NCBI RefSeq assembly: GCF_051014445.1
Contig: NC_135136.1
Location: forward strand, 24,880,001-24,944,000
Length of the DNA: 64,000 nt
Reading direction: 5' to 3'
DNA from: Colletes latitarsis
Lineage: Eukaryota > Arthropoda > Insecta > Hymenoptera > Colletidae
Part shown: positions 14,201 through 26,216 of the stretch, in pieces
Layout of the letters: each line of letters begins with the position of its first letter
How positions within the stretch are numbered: position 1 is the first letter of the stretch
Program-made: the position numbers and the translations under genes
Notes under the pieces: model-generated
The model's database searches: none
What the model was told of the DNA's origin: nothing
What the model saw: only the letters and a program-made list of their open reading frames with translations

Positions 14201-15748
14201 ACTGTTACTGTGTGGTACCACATTAGTACGTGATTCAAACCAGAGAAAACCAAGGATCTGTCCAACAAGTGTTCGAAGAAGGCAAAATCATGGGCCAGAT
14301 GCGGGCATAACCCAGACCTAACCCAGACCTAACCAGTGTTATCCTCTAAAATATTGATCGAAACCAAGTTTAATGGACTGTTTCTGTGTGGTACCAAATT
14401 ACTGCGCGATTCAAACCCGAAAAAACCCAGGATCTGGTCAACAAGAATGCGGAAAAGGCGAAATCATGAGCCAGATGCGGGCATAACCCTGACCTAACCC
14501 AGACCTAACTGGTGTTACCGACTAAAATACTGACCGAATCCAGATTTAATTGACTGTTACTGTGTGTTACCACATTACTACGTGATACAAACCCGAAAAT
14601 TCCGAGGATCTGACCAACAAGTATGCGAAGAATGCAAAATCATGAGCCAGATGCGGGCATAACCCAGACCTAACCCAGACCTAACCGGTGTTATCCCCTA
14701 AAATGTGGATCGAAACCAGGTTTAATTGACTGCTTCAGTGTGGTACCACATTAGTACGTGATCCAAACCCGAAAAAACCCAGGATCTGGCCAACAACTAT
14801 GCGAAGAATGCAAAATCATGAGCCAGATGCGGGCATAACCCAGACCTAACCCAGACCTAACGGGTGTTATCCCCTAAAATGTGGATCGAAACCAGTTTTA
14901 ATTGACTGCTTCAGTGTGGTACCACATTAGTACGTGATCCAAACCCGAAAAAACCAAGGATCTGGCCAACAAGTATGCGAAGGAGGCAAAATCATGAGCC
15001 AGATGCGGGCTTAACCCAGACCTAACCCAGACCTAACCGGTGTTATCCTCTAAAATATTGATCGAAACCAAGTTTAATCGACTGTTTCAGTGTGGTACAA
15101 CATTACTACGTGATTCAAACCCGAAAAAAACCCATGATCTGGCCAACAAATATGCGAAGAAGGCAAAATCATGAGCCAGATGCGGGCATAACCCAGACTT
15201 AACCCAGACCTAACCGGTGTTATCCTCCAAAATATTGATCGAATCCAGGTTTAATTGACTGTTACTGTGTGGTACCACATTACTACGTGATACAAACCCG
15301 AAAATCGCAGGATCTGGCCAACAACTATGGGAAGAAGGCAAAATCATGAGCCAGATGCGGGCATAACCCTGACCTAACCCAGACCTAACCAGCGTTATCC
15401 TTTAAAATGTGGATCGAAACCAGGTTTAATTGACTGTTTCAATGTGGTACCATATTACTACGTGATTCAAACCCGAAAAAACCCAGGATCTGGCCAACAA
15501 GTTTGCGAAGAAAGCAAAATCATGAGCCAGATTTGGGCATAACCCAGACCTAACCCAGACCTAACCGGTGTTACCGCCTAAAATATTGGTCGGAACCAGG
15601 TTTAATTGTCTGTTTCAGTGAGGTGTCACATTACTACGTGTTTCAATCCAGAGAAAACCAAGGATCTGGCCAACAAGAATGCGGAAAAGGCAAAATCATG
15701 AGCCAGATGCGGGCATAACCCCGACCTAACCCAGACCTAACCGGTGTT
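11284..15748 (+). repeat. 5,105-bp-spaced satellite block, copy 2
   Basis: This is the partner of 6179-10643. It differs from it by few substitutions, such as CATGACCCAG at about 11650 where copy 1 has CATGAGCCAG, and CGAAAATCGCAGG near 15300 where copy 1 has CGAAAATCCCAGG. The match ends where copy 2 reads CCGGTGTTATCCTC and copy 1 reads CCGGTGTTACCGAC. The end also marks the right edge of the 176.0-bp left domain. Confidence 0.85.
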
Positions 15749-16425
15749 ATCCTCTAAAATATTGATCGAAACCAAGTTTAATGGACTGTTCCAGAGTGGT
15801 GCCATAATTACTACGTGATTCAAACCCGAAAAAACCCAGGATCTGACCAACAAGTACGCGAAGAATCCAAAATCATGAGCCAGTTGCGGGCATAACCCAG
15901 ACCTAACCCAGACCTAATCGGCTTTATCCTCTAAAATATTGATCGAAACTAAGTTTAATGTAACTGTTCCAGTGTGTCTCCACATTACTACGTGATTCAA
16001 ACCAGAGAAAACCAAGGATCTGGCCAACATGAATGCGAAGAAGGCAAAATTATGAGCCAGATGCGGGCATAACCCAGACCTAACCCAGACCTAACCGGTG
16101 TTACCGGTTAAAATATTGATCGAAACCAAGTTTAATGGCCTGTTTCAGTGTGGTAGCATAAATACTACCTGATTCAAACCCGAATAAACCCAGGATCTGA
16201 CCAACAAGTATGCGAAGAATGCAAAATCATGAGCCAGATGCGGGCATAACCCAGACCTAACACAGACCTAACCTGTTTTATCCTCTAAAATGTGGATCGA
16301 AACCAGGTTTAATTGATTGTTTCAGTGTGGTACCACATTAGTACGTGATACAAACTCGAGAAAACCAAGGACCTGGCCAACAAGTATGCGAAGGAGGCAA
16401 AATCATGAGCCAGACGCGGGCATAA

Positions 16426-16436
16426 CCCAGACCTAA
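16426..16436 (+). repeat. Monomer with a single 11-bp subrepeat
   Basis: Only one CCCAGACCTAA is present before CCAGTCTTATCC, so this monomer is about 11 bp short. Other single-copy monomers occur near 17671, 18907, 36884, 39365, 41658, 45187, 55219 and 58914. Most are copies of one another by block duplication, but those at 55.2 and 58.9 kb belong to a different family and look like an independent loss. Confidence 0.9.
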
Positions 16437-16767
16437 CCAGTCTTATCCTTTAAAATGTGGATCGAAACCAGGTTTAATTGACTGTTTCAATGTGGTACCA
16501 CATTACGACGCGATTCAAACCCGAAAAAGCCCAGGACCTGGCCAACAAGTATGCGGAAAAGGCAAAATCATGAGCCAGATGCGGGCATAACCCAGACCTA
16601 ACCCAGACCTAACCGGTGTTACCGACTAAAGTATTGATCGAAACCAAGTTTAATGGCCTGTTTCAGTGTGGTACCATAAATACTACCTGATTCAAACCCG
16701 AATAAACCCAGGATCTGACCAACAAGTATGCGAAGAATGCAAAATCATGAGTCAGATGCGGGCATAA

Positions 16768-16811
16768 CCCAGACCTAACCCAGACCTAACCCAGACCTAA
16801 CCCAGACCTAA
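16768..16811 (+). repeat. Four-copy run of the nested 11-bp subrepeat
   Basis: CCCAGACCTAA occurs four times without gaps, against two copies in nearly all other monomers. The same four-copy allele is at 37226-37269 and 44284-44327. Both are explained by duplication of the surrounding block (offsets 20,458 and a further 7,058 bp). Confidence 0.95.
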
Positions 16812-16817
16812 CCGGTG

Positions 16818-18050
16818 TTACCGCCTAAAATATTGGTCGGAACCAGGTTTAATTGTCTGTTTCAGTGAGGTGTCACATTACTACGTGTTTCAATCCAGAG
16901 AAAACCAAGGATCTGGCCAACAAGAATGCGGAAAAGGCAAAATCATGAGCCAGATGCGGGCATAACCCCGACCTAACCCAGACCTAACCGGTGTTATCCT
17001 CTAAAATATTGATCGAAACCAAGTTTAATGGACTGTTCCAGAGTGGTGCCATAATTACTACGTGATTCAAACCCGAAAAAACCCAGGATCTGACCAACAA
17101 GTACGCGAAGAATCCAAAATCATGAGCCAGTTGCGGGCATAACCCAGACCTAACCCAGACCTAATCGGCTTTATCCTCTAAAATATTGATCGAAACTAAG
17201 TTTAATGTAACTGTTCCAGTGTGTCTCCACATTACTACGTGATTCAAACCAGAGAAAACCAAGGATCTGGCCAACAAGAATGCGAAGAAGGCAAAATTAT
17301 GAGCCAGATGCGGGCATAACCCAGACCTAACCCAGACCTAACCGGTGTTACCGACTAAAATATTGATCGAAACCAAGTTTAATGGCCTGTTTCAGTGTGG
17401 TAGCATAAATACTACCTGATTCAAACCCGAATAAACCCAGGATCTGACCAACAAGTATGCGAAGAATGCAAAATCATGAGCCAGATGCGGGCATAACCCA
17501 GACCTAACTCAGACCTAACCTGTTTTATCCTCTAAAATGTGGATCGAAACCAGGTTTAATTGATTATTTCAGTGTGGTACCACATTAGTACGTGATACAA
17601 ACTCGAGAAAACCAAGGACCTGGCCAACAAGTATGCGAAGGAGGCAAAATCATGAGCCAGACGCGGGCATAACCCAGACCTAACCAGTCTTATCCTTTAA
17701 AATGTGGATCGAAACCAGGTTTAATTGACTGTTTCAATGTGGTACCACATTACGACGCGATTCAAACCCGAAAAAGCCCAGGACCTGGCCAACAAGTATG
17801 CGGAAAAGGCAAAATCATGAGCCAGATGCGGGCATAACCCAGACCTAACCCAGACCTAACCGGTGTTACCGACTAAAGTATTGATCGAAACCAAGTTTAA
17901 TGGCCTGTTTCAGTGTGGTACCATAAATACTACCTGATTCAAACCCGAATAAACCCAGGATATGACCAACAAGTATGCGAAGAATGCAAAATCATGAGTC
18001 AGATGCGGGCATAACCCAGACCTAACCCAGACCTAACCCAGACCTAACCG
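16818..18050 (+). repeat. Seven-monomer higher-order unit, second copy
   Basis: This repeats 15571-16817 with few differences, for example CAACAAGAATGCG in place of CAACATGAATGCG and GGATATGACC in place of GGATCTGACC. It ends with three 11-bp subrepeats (18015-18047) instead of four. After that the sequence changes to the GTTCTCGACTAAAATACTG family. Confidence 0.8.
18015..18047 (+). repeat. Three-copy run of the nested 11-bp subrepeat
   Basis: There are three perfect CCCAGACCTAA copies. The same allele lies at 38473-38505 and 40766-40798, at offsets of 20,458 and a further 2,293 bp. Confidence 0.95.
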
Positions 18051-20217
18051 GTGTTCTCGACTAAAATACTGACCGGAGCCAGGTTTAATTGACTGTTACT
18101 GTGTGGTACCACATTACTACGTGATTCAAACCCGGAAATTCCCAGGATCTGAGCAACAAGTATGCGAAGACGGCACAATCATGAGCCAGATGCGGGCATA
18201 ACCCAGACCTAACCCAGACCTAACCAGTGTTATCCTTTAAAATGTGGATCGAAACCAGGTTTAATTGACTGTTTCATTGTGGTACCACATTACTACGTGA
18301 TTCAAACCCTAAAAAACCCAGGATTTGGCCAATAAGTATGCGAAGAAGGCAAAATAATGAGCCAGATGCGGGCATAACCCAGACCTAACCCAGACCTAAC
18401 CGGTGTTACCGACTAAAATACTGACCGAATCCAGGTTTAATTGACTGTTACTGTGTGGTACCACATTACTACGTGATACAAACCCGAAGATTCCCAGGAT
18501 CTGGCCAACAACCATGCGAAGAAGGCAAAATCATGAGCCAGATGCGGGCATAACCCAGACCTAACCCAGACCAAACCGCTGTTAACCTCTAAAATATTGA
18601 TCGAAACCAAGTTTATTGGACTGTTCCAGTGTGGTACCATAATTACTACGTGATTCAAACCAGAAAAAACCCAGGATATGACCAACAAGTATGCGAAGAA
18701 TGCAAAATCATTAGCCAGTTGCGGGCATAACCCAGACCTAACCCAGACCTAATCCGTTTTATCCTCTAAAATATTGATCGAAACCAAGTTTAATGGACTG
18801 TTCCAGTGTGGCTCCACATTACTACTTGATTCAAACCAGAGAAAACCAAGGATCTGGCAAACAAGAATGCGAAGAAGGCAAAATCATGAGCCAGATGCGG
18901 GCATAACCCAGACCTAACCGTTGTTATCCTCTAAAATATTGATCGAAACCAAGTTTATTGGACTGTTTCAGTGTGGTACCATAATTACTACCTGATTCAA
19001 ACCCGAATAAACCCAGGATCTGACCAACAAATATGCGAAGAATGCAAAATCATGAGCCAGATGCGGGCATAACCCAGACCTAACTCAGACCTAACCGGTG
19101 TTATACTCTAAAATATTGATCGGAACCACGTTTGATTGTCTGTTTCAGTGAGGTGTCACATTACTACATGATTCAAACCAGAGAAAACCAAGGATCTGGC
19201 CAACAAGAATGCGGAAAAGGCAAAATTATGAGCCAGATGGGGGCATAACCCAGACCTAACCCAGACGTAACCGGTGTTAACCTCTAAAATATTGATCGAA
19301 ACCAAGTTTAATGGACTGTTCCAGTGTGGTACCATAATTACTACGTGATTCAAACCAGAAAAAACCCAGGATCTGACCAACAAGTATGCGAAGAATGCAA
19401 AATCATTAGCCAGTTGCGGGCGTAACCCAGACCTAACCCAGACCTAACCGGTGTTACCGACTAAAATACTGACCGAATCCAGGTTTAATTGACTGTTACT
19501 GTGTGGTACCACATTACTACGTTATTCAAACCAGAGAAAACCAAGGATCTGTCCAACAAGTGTTCGAAGAAGGCAAAATCATGGGCCAGATGCGGGCATA
19601 ACCCAGACCTAACCCAGACCTAACCGGTGTTATCCTCTAAAATATTGATCGAAACCTAGTTTAATGGACTGTTTCAGTGTGGTACCGTAATTACTACGTG
19701 ATTCAAACCCGAAAAAACCCAGGATCTGAAAAACAATTATGCGAAGGAGGCAAAATCATGAGCCAGATGCGGGCATAACCCAGACCTAACCCAGACCTAA
19801 CCGGTGTTATCCTCTAAAATATTGATCGAAACCAGGTTTAATTGTCTGTTTCATTGTGGTACCACATTACTACGTGATTGAAACCGGAGAAAACCAAGGA
19901 TCTGGCCAACAAGAATGCGGTAAAGGCATAATCATGAGCCAGATGGGGGCGTAACCCAAACCTAACCCTGACGTAACCGGTGTTATCCTCTAAAATATTG
20001 ATCGGAACCACGTTTAATTGTCTGTTTCAGTGAGGTGTCACATTACTACATGATTCAAACCAGAGAAAACCAAGGATCTGGCCAACAAGAATGCGGAAAG
20101 GGCATAATAATGAGCCAGATGCGGGCATAACCCAGACCTAACCCAGACCTAACCGGTCTCATCCTCTAAAATATTGATCGAAACCAAGTTTATTGGACTG
20201 TTCCAGTGTGGTACCAT

Positions 20218-23200
20218 AATTACTACGTGATTCAAACCAGAAAAAACCCAGGATCTGACCAACAAGTATGCGAAGAATGCAAAATCATTAGCCAGTTGCG
20301 GGCATAACCCAGACCTAACCCAGACCTAACCGGTGTTACCGACTAAAATACTGACCGAATCCAGGTTTAATTGACTGTTACTGTGTGGTACCACATTACT
20401 ACGTTATTCAAACCAGAGAAAACCAAGGATCTGTCCAACAAGTGTTCGAAGAAGGCAAAATCATGGGCCAGATGCGGGCATAACCCAGACCTAACCCAGA
20501 CCTAACCGGTGTTATCCTCTAAAATATTGATCGAAACCTAGTTTAATGGACTGTTTCAGTGTGGTACCGTAATTACTACGTGATTCAAACCCGAAAAAAC
20601 CCAGGATCTGAAAAACAAGTATGCGAAGGAGGCAAAATCATGAGCCAGATGCGGGCATAACCCAGACCTACCCCAGACCTAACCGGTGTTATCCTCTAAA
20701 ATATTGATCGAAACCAGGTTTAATTGTCTGTTTCATTGTGGTACCACATTACTACGTGATTGAAACCGGAGAAAACCAAGGATCTGGCCAACAAGAATGC
20801 GGTAAAGGCATAATCATGAGCCAGATGGGGGCGTAACCCAAACCTAACCCTGACGTAACCGGTGTTATCGTCTAAAATATTGATCGGAACCACGTTTAAT
20901 TGTCTGTTTCAGTGAGGTGTCACATTACTACATGACTCAAACCAGAGAAAACCAAGGATCTGGCCAAGAAGAATGCGGAAAAGGCACAATAATTAGCCAG
21001 ATGCGGGCATAACCCAGATCTAACCCAGACCTAACCGTTGTTATCCTCTAAAATATTGATCGAAACCAAGTTTATTGGACTGTTTCAGTGTGGTACCATA
21101 ATTACTACCTGATTCAAACCCGAATAAACCCAGGATCTGACCAACAAGTATGCGAAGAATGCAAAATCATGAGCCAGATGCGGGCATAACCCAGACCTAA
21201 CTCAGACCTAACCGGTTTTATCCTCTAAAATGTGGATTGAAACCAGGTTTAATTGATTGTTTCAGTGTGGTACCACATTAGTACGTGATCCAAACCCGAA
21301 AAAACCAAGGATCTGGCCAAAAAGAATGCGGAAAAGGCGAAATCATGAGCCAGATGCGGGCATAACCCAGACCTAACCCAGACCTAACCGGTGTTACCGA
21401 GTAAAATACTGACCGAATCCAGGTTTAATTGACTGTTACTGTGTGGTACCACATTACTACGTTATTCAAACCAGAGAAAACCAAGGATCTGTCCAACAAG
21501 TGTTCGAAGAAGGCAAAATCATGGGCCAGATGCGGGCATAACCCAGACCTAACCCAGACCTAACCGGTGTTATCCTCTAAAATATTGATCGAAACCAAGT
21601 TTAATGGACTGTTTCAGTGTGGTAGCATAATTACTACGTGATTCATACCCGAAAAAACCCATGATCTGACCAACAAGTATGCGAAGAATGCTAAATCATG
21701 AGCCAGTTGCGGGCATAACCCAGACCTAACCCAGACCTAATCGGTTTTATCCTCTAAAATATTGATCGAAACCAAGTTTAATGGACTGTTGCAGTGTGGC
21801 TCCACATTACTACATGATTCAAACCAGAGAAAACCAAGGATCTGGCCAACAAAATGCGAAGAAGGCAAAATCATGAGCCAGATGCGGGCATAACCCAGAC
21901 CTAACCCAGACCTAACCGGTGTTATCTCCTAAAATATTGATCGAAACCTAGTTTAATGGACTGTTTCAGTGTGGTACAGTAATTACTACGTGATTCAAAC
22001 CCGAAAAAACCCAGGATCTGAACAACAAGTATGCGAAGGAGGCAAAATCATGAGCCAGATGCGGGCATAACACAGACCTAACCCAGACCTAACCGGTGTT
22101 ATACTCTAAAATATTGATCGAAACCAGGTTTAATTGTCTGTTTCATTGTGGTACCACATTACTACGAGATTGAAACCGGAGAAATCCAAGGATCTGGCCA
22201 ACAAGAATGCGGTAAAGGCATAATCATGAGCCAGATGGGGGCGTAACCCAGACCTAACCCTGACGTAACCGGTGTTATCGTCTAAAATATTGATCGGAAC
22301 CACGTTTAATTGTCTGTTTCAGTGAGGTGTCACATTACTACATGATTCAAACCAGAGAAAACCAAGGATCTGGCCAAGAAGAATGCGGAAAAGGCACAAT
22401 AATGAGCCAGATGCGGGCATAACCCAGACCTAACCCAGACCTAACCGGTCTCATCCTCTAAAATATTGATCGAAACCAAGTTTAATGGATTGTTCCAGTG
22501 TGGTACCATAATTACTACGTGATTCAAACCAGAAAAAACCCAGGATCTGACCAACAAGTATGCGAAGAGTGCAAAATCATTAGCCAGTTGCGGGCGTAAC
22601 CCAGACCTAACCCTGACGTAACCGGTGTTATCGTCTAAAATATTGATCGGAACCACGTTTAATTGTCTGTTTCAGTGAGGTGTCACATTACTACATGACT
22701 CAAACCAGAGAAAACCAAGGATCTGGCCAAGAAGAATGCGGAAAAGGCACAATAATTAGCCAGATGCGGGCATAACCCAGATCTAACCCAGACCTAACCG
22801 TTGTTATCCTCTAAAATATTGATCGAAACCAAGTTTATTGGACTGTTTCAGTGTGGTACCATAATTACTACCTGATTCAAACCCGAATAAACCCAGGATC
22901 TGACCAACAAGTATGCGAAGAATGCAAAATCATGAGCCAGATGCGGGCATAACCCAGACCTAACTCAGACCTAACCGGTTTTATCCTCTAAAATGTGGAT
23001 CGAAACCAGGTTTAATTGATTGTTTCAGTGTGGTACCACATTAGTACGTGATCCAAACCCGAAAAAACCAAGGATCTGGCCAAAAAGAATGCGGAAAAGG
23101 CGAAATCATGAGCCAGATGCGGGCATAACCCAGACCTAACCCAGACCTAACCGGTGTTACCGAGTAAAATACTGACCGAATCCAGGTTTAATTGACTGTT

Positions 23201-23744
23201 ACTGTGTGGTACCACATTACTACGTTATTCAAACCAGAGAAAACCAAGGATCTGTCCAACAAGTGTTCGAAGAAGGCAAAATCATGGGCCAGATGCGGGC
23301 ATAACCCAGACCTAACCCAGACCTAACCGGTGTTATCCTCTAAAATATTGATCGAAACCAAGTTTAATGGACTGTTTCAGTGTGGTAGCATAATTACTAC
23401 GTGATTCATACCCGAAAAAACCCATGATCTGACCAACAAGTATGCGAAGAATGCTAAATCATGAGCCAGTTGCGGGCATAACCCAGACCTAACCCAGACC
23501 TAATCGGTTTTATCCTCTAAAATATTGATCGAAACCAAGTTTAATGGACTGTTGCAGTGTGGCTCCACATTACTACATGATTCAAACCAGAGAAAACCAA
23601 GGATCTGGCCAAGAAGAATGCGGAAAAGGCACAATAATGAGCCAGATGCGGGCATAACCCAGACCTAACCCAGACCTAACCGGTCTTATCCTCTAAAATA
23701 TTGATCGAAACCAAGTTTTATGGACTGTTTCAGTGTGGTAGCAT
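20218..23744 (+). repeat. Mixed satellite segment with a 1,763-bp repeat
   Basis: Only satellite monomers are present. About 20836-21849 recurs at 22599-23612 with an offset of 1,763 bp (ten monomers), anchored by the variant AATTAGCCAGATGCGGG at 20991 and 22754. Between the copies are monomers of the GTACAGTAATTAC, GATTGAAACCGG and GTGAGGTGTCAC families. The two copies separate cleanly at CTGGCCAACAAAATGCG against CTGGCCAAGAAGAATGCG. Confidence 0.75.
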
Positions 23745-24980
23745 AATTACTACGTGATTCATACCCGAAAAAACCCATGATCTGACCAACAAGTATGCGA
23801 AGAAGGCAAAATCATGAGCCAGATGCGGGCATAACCCAGACCTAACCCAGACCTAACCGGTGTTATCCTCTGAAATATTGATCGAAACCAAGTTTAATGG
23901 AATGTTTCAGTGTGGTACCATAATTACTACGTGATTCAAACCCGAAAAAACCCAGGATCTGACCAACAAGTATGCGAAGAAGGCAAAAGCATGAGCCAGA
24001 TGCGGGCATAACCCAGACCTAACCCAGACGTAACCGGTGTTATCCTCTAAAATATTGATCAGAACCCCGTTTAATTGTCTGTTTCAGTGAGGTGTCACAT
24101 TACTACATGTTTCAAACCAGAGAAAACCAAGGATCTGGCCAACAAGAATGCGGAAAAGGCAAAATCATGAGCCAGATGGGGGCATAACCCAGACCTAACC
24201 CAGACCTAACCGGTGTTATCCTCTAAAATATTGATCGAAACCAGGTTTAATTGCCTGTTTCATTGTGGAACCACATTACTTACGTGATTGAATCCAGAGA
24301 AAACCAAGGATCCGGCCAACAAGGATGCGGAAAAGGCAAAATCATGAGTCAGATGCGGGCATAACCCAGACCTAACCAAGACCTAACCGGTGTTCCCGAC
24401 TAAAATACTGACCGAATCCAGGTTTAATTGACTGTTACTGTGTGGTACCACATTACTACGTGATTCAAACCCGGAAATTCCCAGGATCTGAGCAACAAGT
24501 ATGCGAAGAAGGCACAATCATGAGGCAGATGCGAGCATAACCCAGACCTAACCCAGAACTAACCGGTCTTATCCTCTAAAATATTGATCGAAACCAAGTT
24601 TAATGGACTGTTTCAGTGTGGTACCGTAATTACTACATGATTCAAACCCGAAAAAACACAGGATCTGAACAACAAGTATGCGAAGAAGGCAAAATCATGA
24701 GCCAGATGCGGGCATAACCCAGACCTAACCCAGACCTAATCGGCTTCATCCTCTAAAATATTGATCGAAACCATGTTTAATTGTCCGTTTCAGTGTGGTA
24801 CCACATTACTACGTGATTGAAACCAGAGAAAGCCAAGGATCCGGCCAACAAGAATGCGAAGAAGGCAAAATCATGAGCCAGATGCGGGCATAACCCAGAC
24901 CTAACCCAGAACTAACCGGTCTTATCCTCTAAAATATTGATCGAAACCAAGTTTAATGGACTGTTTCAGTGTGGTACCGT
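23745..24980 (+). repeat. 1,236-bp seven-monomer higher-order unit, copy 1
   Basis: This unit repeats directly at offset 1,236 bp. Anchors are the extra T in ATTACTTACG (24275 and 25511), AACACAGG (24655 and 25891) and GAGGCAG (24522 and 25758). The last is a diagnostic change of the normally conserved GAGCCAG. Other private variants are AAAAGCATGAGCC and TTTAATTGTCCGTTTC. Confidence 0.85.
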
Positions 24981-26216
24981 AATTACTACGTGATTCATAC
25001 CCGAAAAAACCCATGATCTGACCAACAAGTATGCGAAGAAGGCAAAATCATGAGCCAGATGCGGGCATAACCCAGACCTAACCCAGACCTAACCGGTGTT
25101 ATCCTCTGAAATATTGATCGAAACCAAGTTTAATGGACTGTTTCAGTGTGGTACCATAATTACTACGTGATTCAAACCCGAAAAAACCCAGGATCTGACC
25201 AACAAGTATGCGAAGAAGGCAAAAGCATGAGCCAGATGCGGGCATAACCCAGACCTAACCCAGACGTAACCGGTGTTATCCTCTAAAATATTGATCAGAA
25301 CCCCGTTTAATTGTCTGTTTCAGTGAGGTGTCACATTACTACATGTTTCAAACCAGAGAAAACCAAGGATCTGGCCAACAAGAATGCGGAAAAGGCAAAA
25401 TCATGAGCCAGATGGGGGCATAACCCAGACCTAACCCAGACCTAACCGGTGTTATCCTCTAAAATATTGATCGAAACCAGGTTTAATTGCCTGTTTCATT
25501 GTGGAACCACATTACTTACGTGATTGAATCCAGAGAAAACCAAGGATCCGGCCAACAAGAATGCGGAAAAGGCAAAATCATGAGTCAGATGCGGGCATAA
25601 CCCAGACCTAACCAAGACCTAACCGGTGTTCCCGACTAAAATACTGACCGAATCCAGGTTTAATTGACTGTTACTGTGTGGTACCACATTACTACGTGAT
25701 TCAAACCCGGAAATTCCCAGGATCTGAGCAACAAGTATGCGAAGAAGGCACAATCATGAGGCAGATGCGAGCATAACCCAGACCTAACCCAGAACTAACC
25801 GGTCTTATCCTCTAAAATATTGATCGAAACCAAGTTTAATGGACTGTTTCAGTGTGGTACCGTAATTACTACATGATTCAAACCCGAAAAAACACAGGAT
25901 CTGAACAACAAGTATGCGAAGAAGGCAAAATCATGAGCCAGATGCGGGCATAACCCAGACCTAACCCAGACCTAATCGGCTTCATCCTCTAAAATATTGA
26001 TCGAAACCATGTTTAATTGTCCGTTTCAGTGTGGTACCACATTACTACGTGATTGAAACCAGAGAAAGCCAAGGATCCGGCCAACAAGAATGCGAAGAAG
26101 GCAAAATCATGAGCCAGATGCGGGCATAACCCAGACCTAACCCAGAACTAACCGGTCTTATCCTCTAAAATATTGATCGAAACCAAGTTTAATGGACTGT
26201 TTCAGTGTGGTACCGT
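24981..26216 (+). repeat. 1,236-bp seven-monomer higher-order unit, copy 2
   Basis: This follows copy 1 without a gap and is nearly identical to it. One visible difference is CAACAAGAATGCGG where copy 1 has CAACAAGGATGCGG near 24323. It ends near ACCGTAATTACTACG, where the next monomer continues with a different family. Confidence 0.85.

Larger units (their letters stand above)
15571..16817 (+). repeat. Seven-monomer higher-order unit, first copy
   Basis: Starting from TTACCGCCTAAAATATTGG, this 1,247-bp unit of seven monomers is followed directly by a second copy. The length exceeds 7 x 176.5 by about 11 bp. The unit contains one monomer with a single 11-bp subrepeat (near 16426) and one with four (16768-16811), a net gain of one 11-bp copy. 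Markers inside include ATCCAAAATCATGAGCC, TTTAATGTAACTGTTCC and CATTACGACGCGATTC. Confidence 0.8.
14925..20217 (+). repeat. About 5.3-kb segmental duplication, copy A
   Basis: This interval reappears at 35383-40675 with a constant offset of 20,458 bp. Anchors are CCAGAGTGGTGCC at 15791 and 36249, TTACCGCC at 15571 and 36029, and the four-copy 11-bp run at 16768 and 37226. The left breakpoint falls within a monomer: the 35.4-kb copy joins a TGTGTGTTACCAC front half to a TTAGTACGTGATCC back half near 35366-35388. The right breakpoint is near GTACCATAA at 20213. It contains the 7-mer tandem pair described separately. Confidence 0.85.

Noticed and set aside
16768..16811. True interstitial telomere tract
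   Set aside because: The unit is 11 bp (CCCAGACCTAA), not a 6- or 7-bp telomere repeat, and never exceeds four copies.
18437..18688. 83-codon minus-strand open frame
   Set aside because: It is the same satellite-derived frame from another monomer pair, with a repeated internal motif that simply reflects the 176-bp repeat.
19156..19383. 75-codon minus-strand open frame, identical at 39614-39841, 41907-42134 and 45436-45663
   Set aside because: It spans about 1.3 monomers of satellite read backwards. The four copies are identical because the DNA block was duplicated, not through protein-level constraint. No start context, domain or neighbouring gene supports it, and 176 is not a multiple of three, so frames break from monomer to monomer.
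22441..22656. 71-codon minus-strand open frame
   Set aside because: This is a satellite by-product lying across the junction of a 1,763-bp duplicated block; there is no sign of a real gene.
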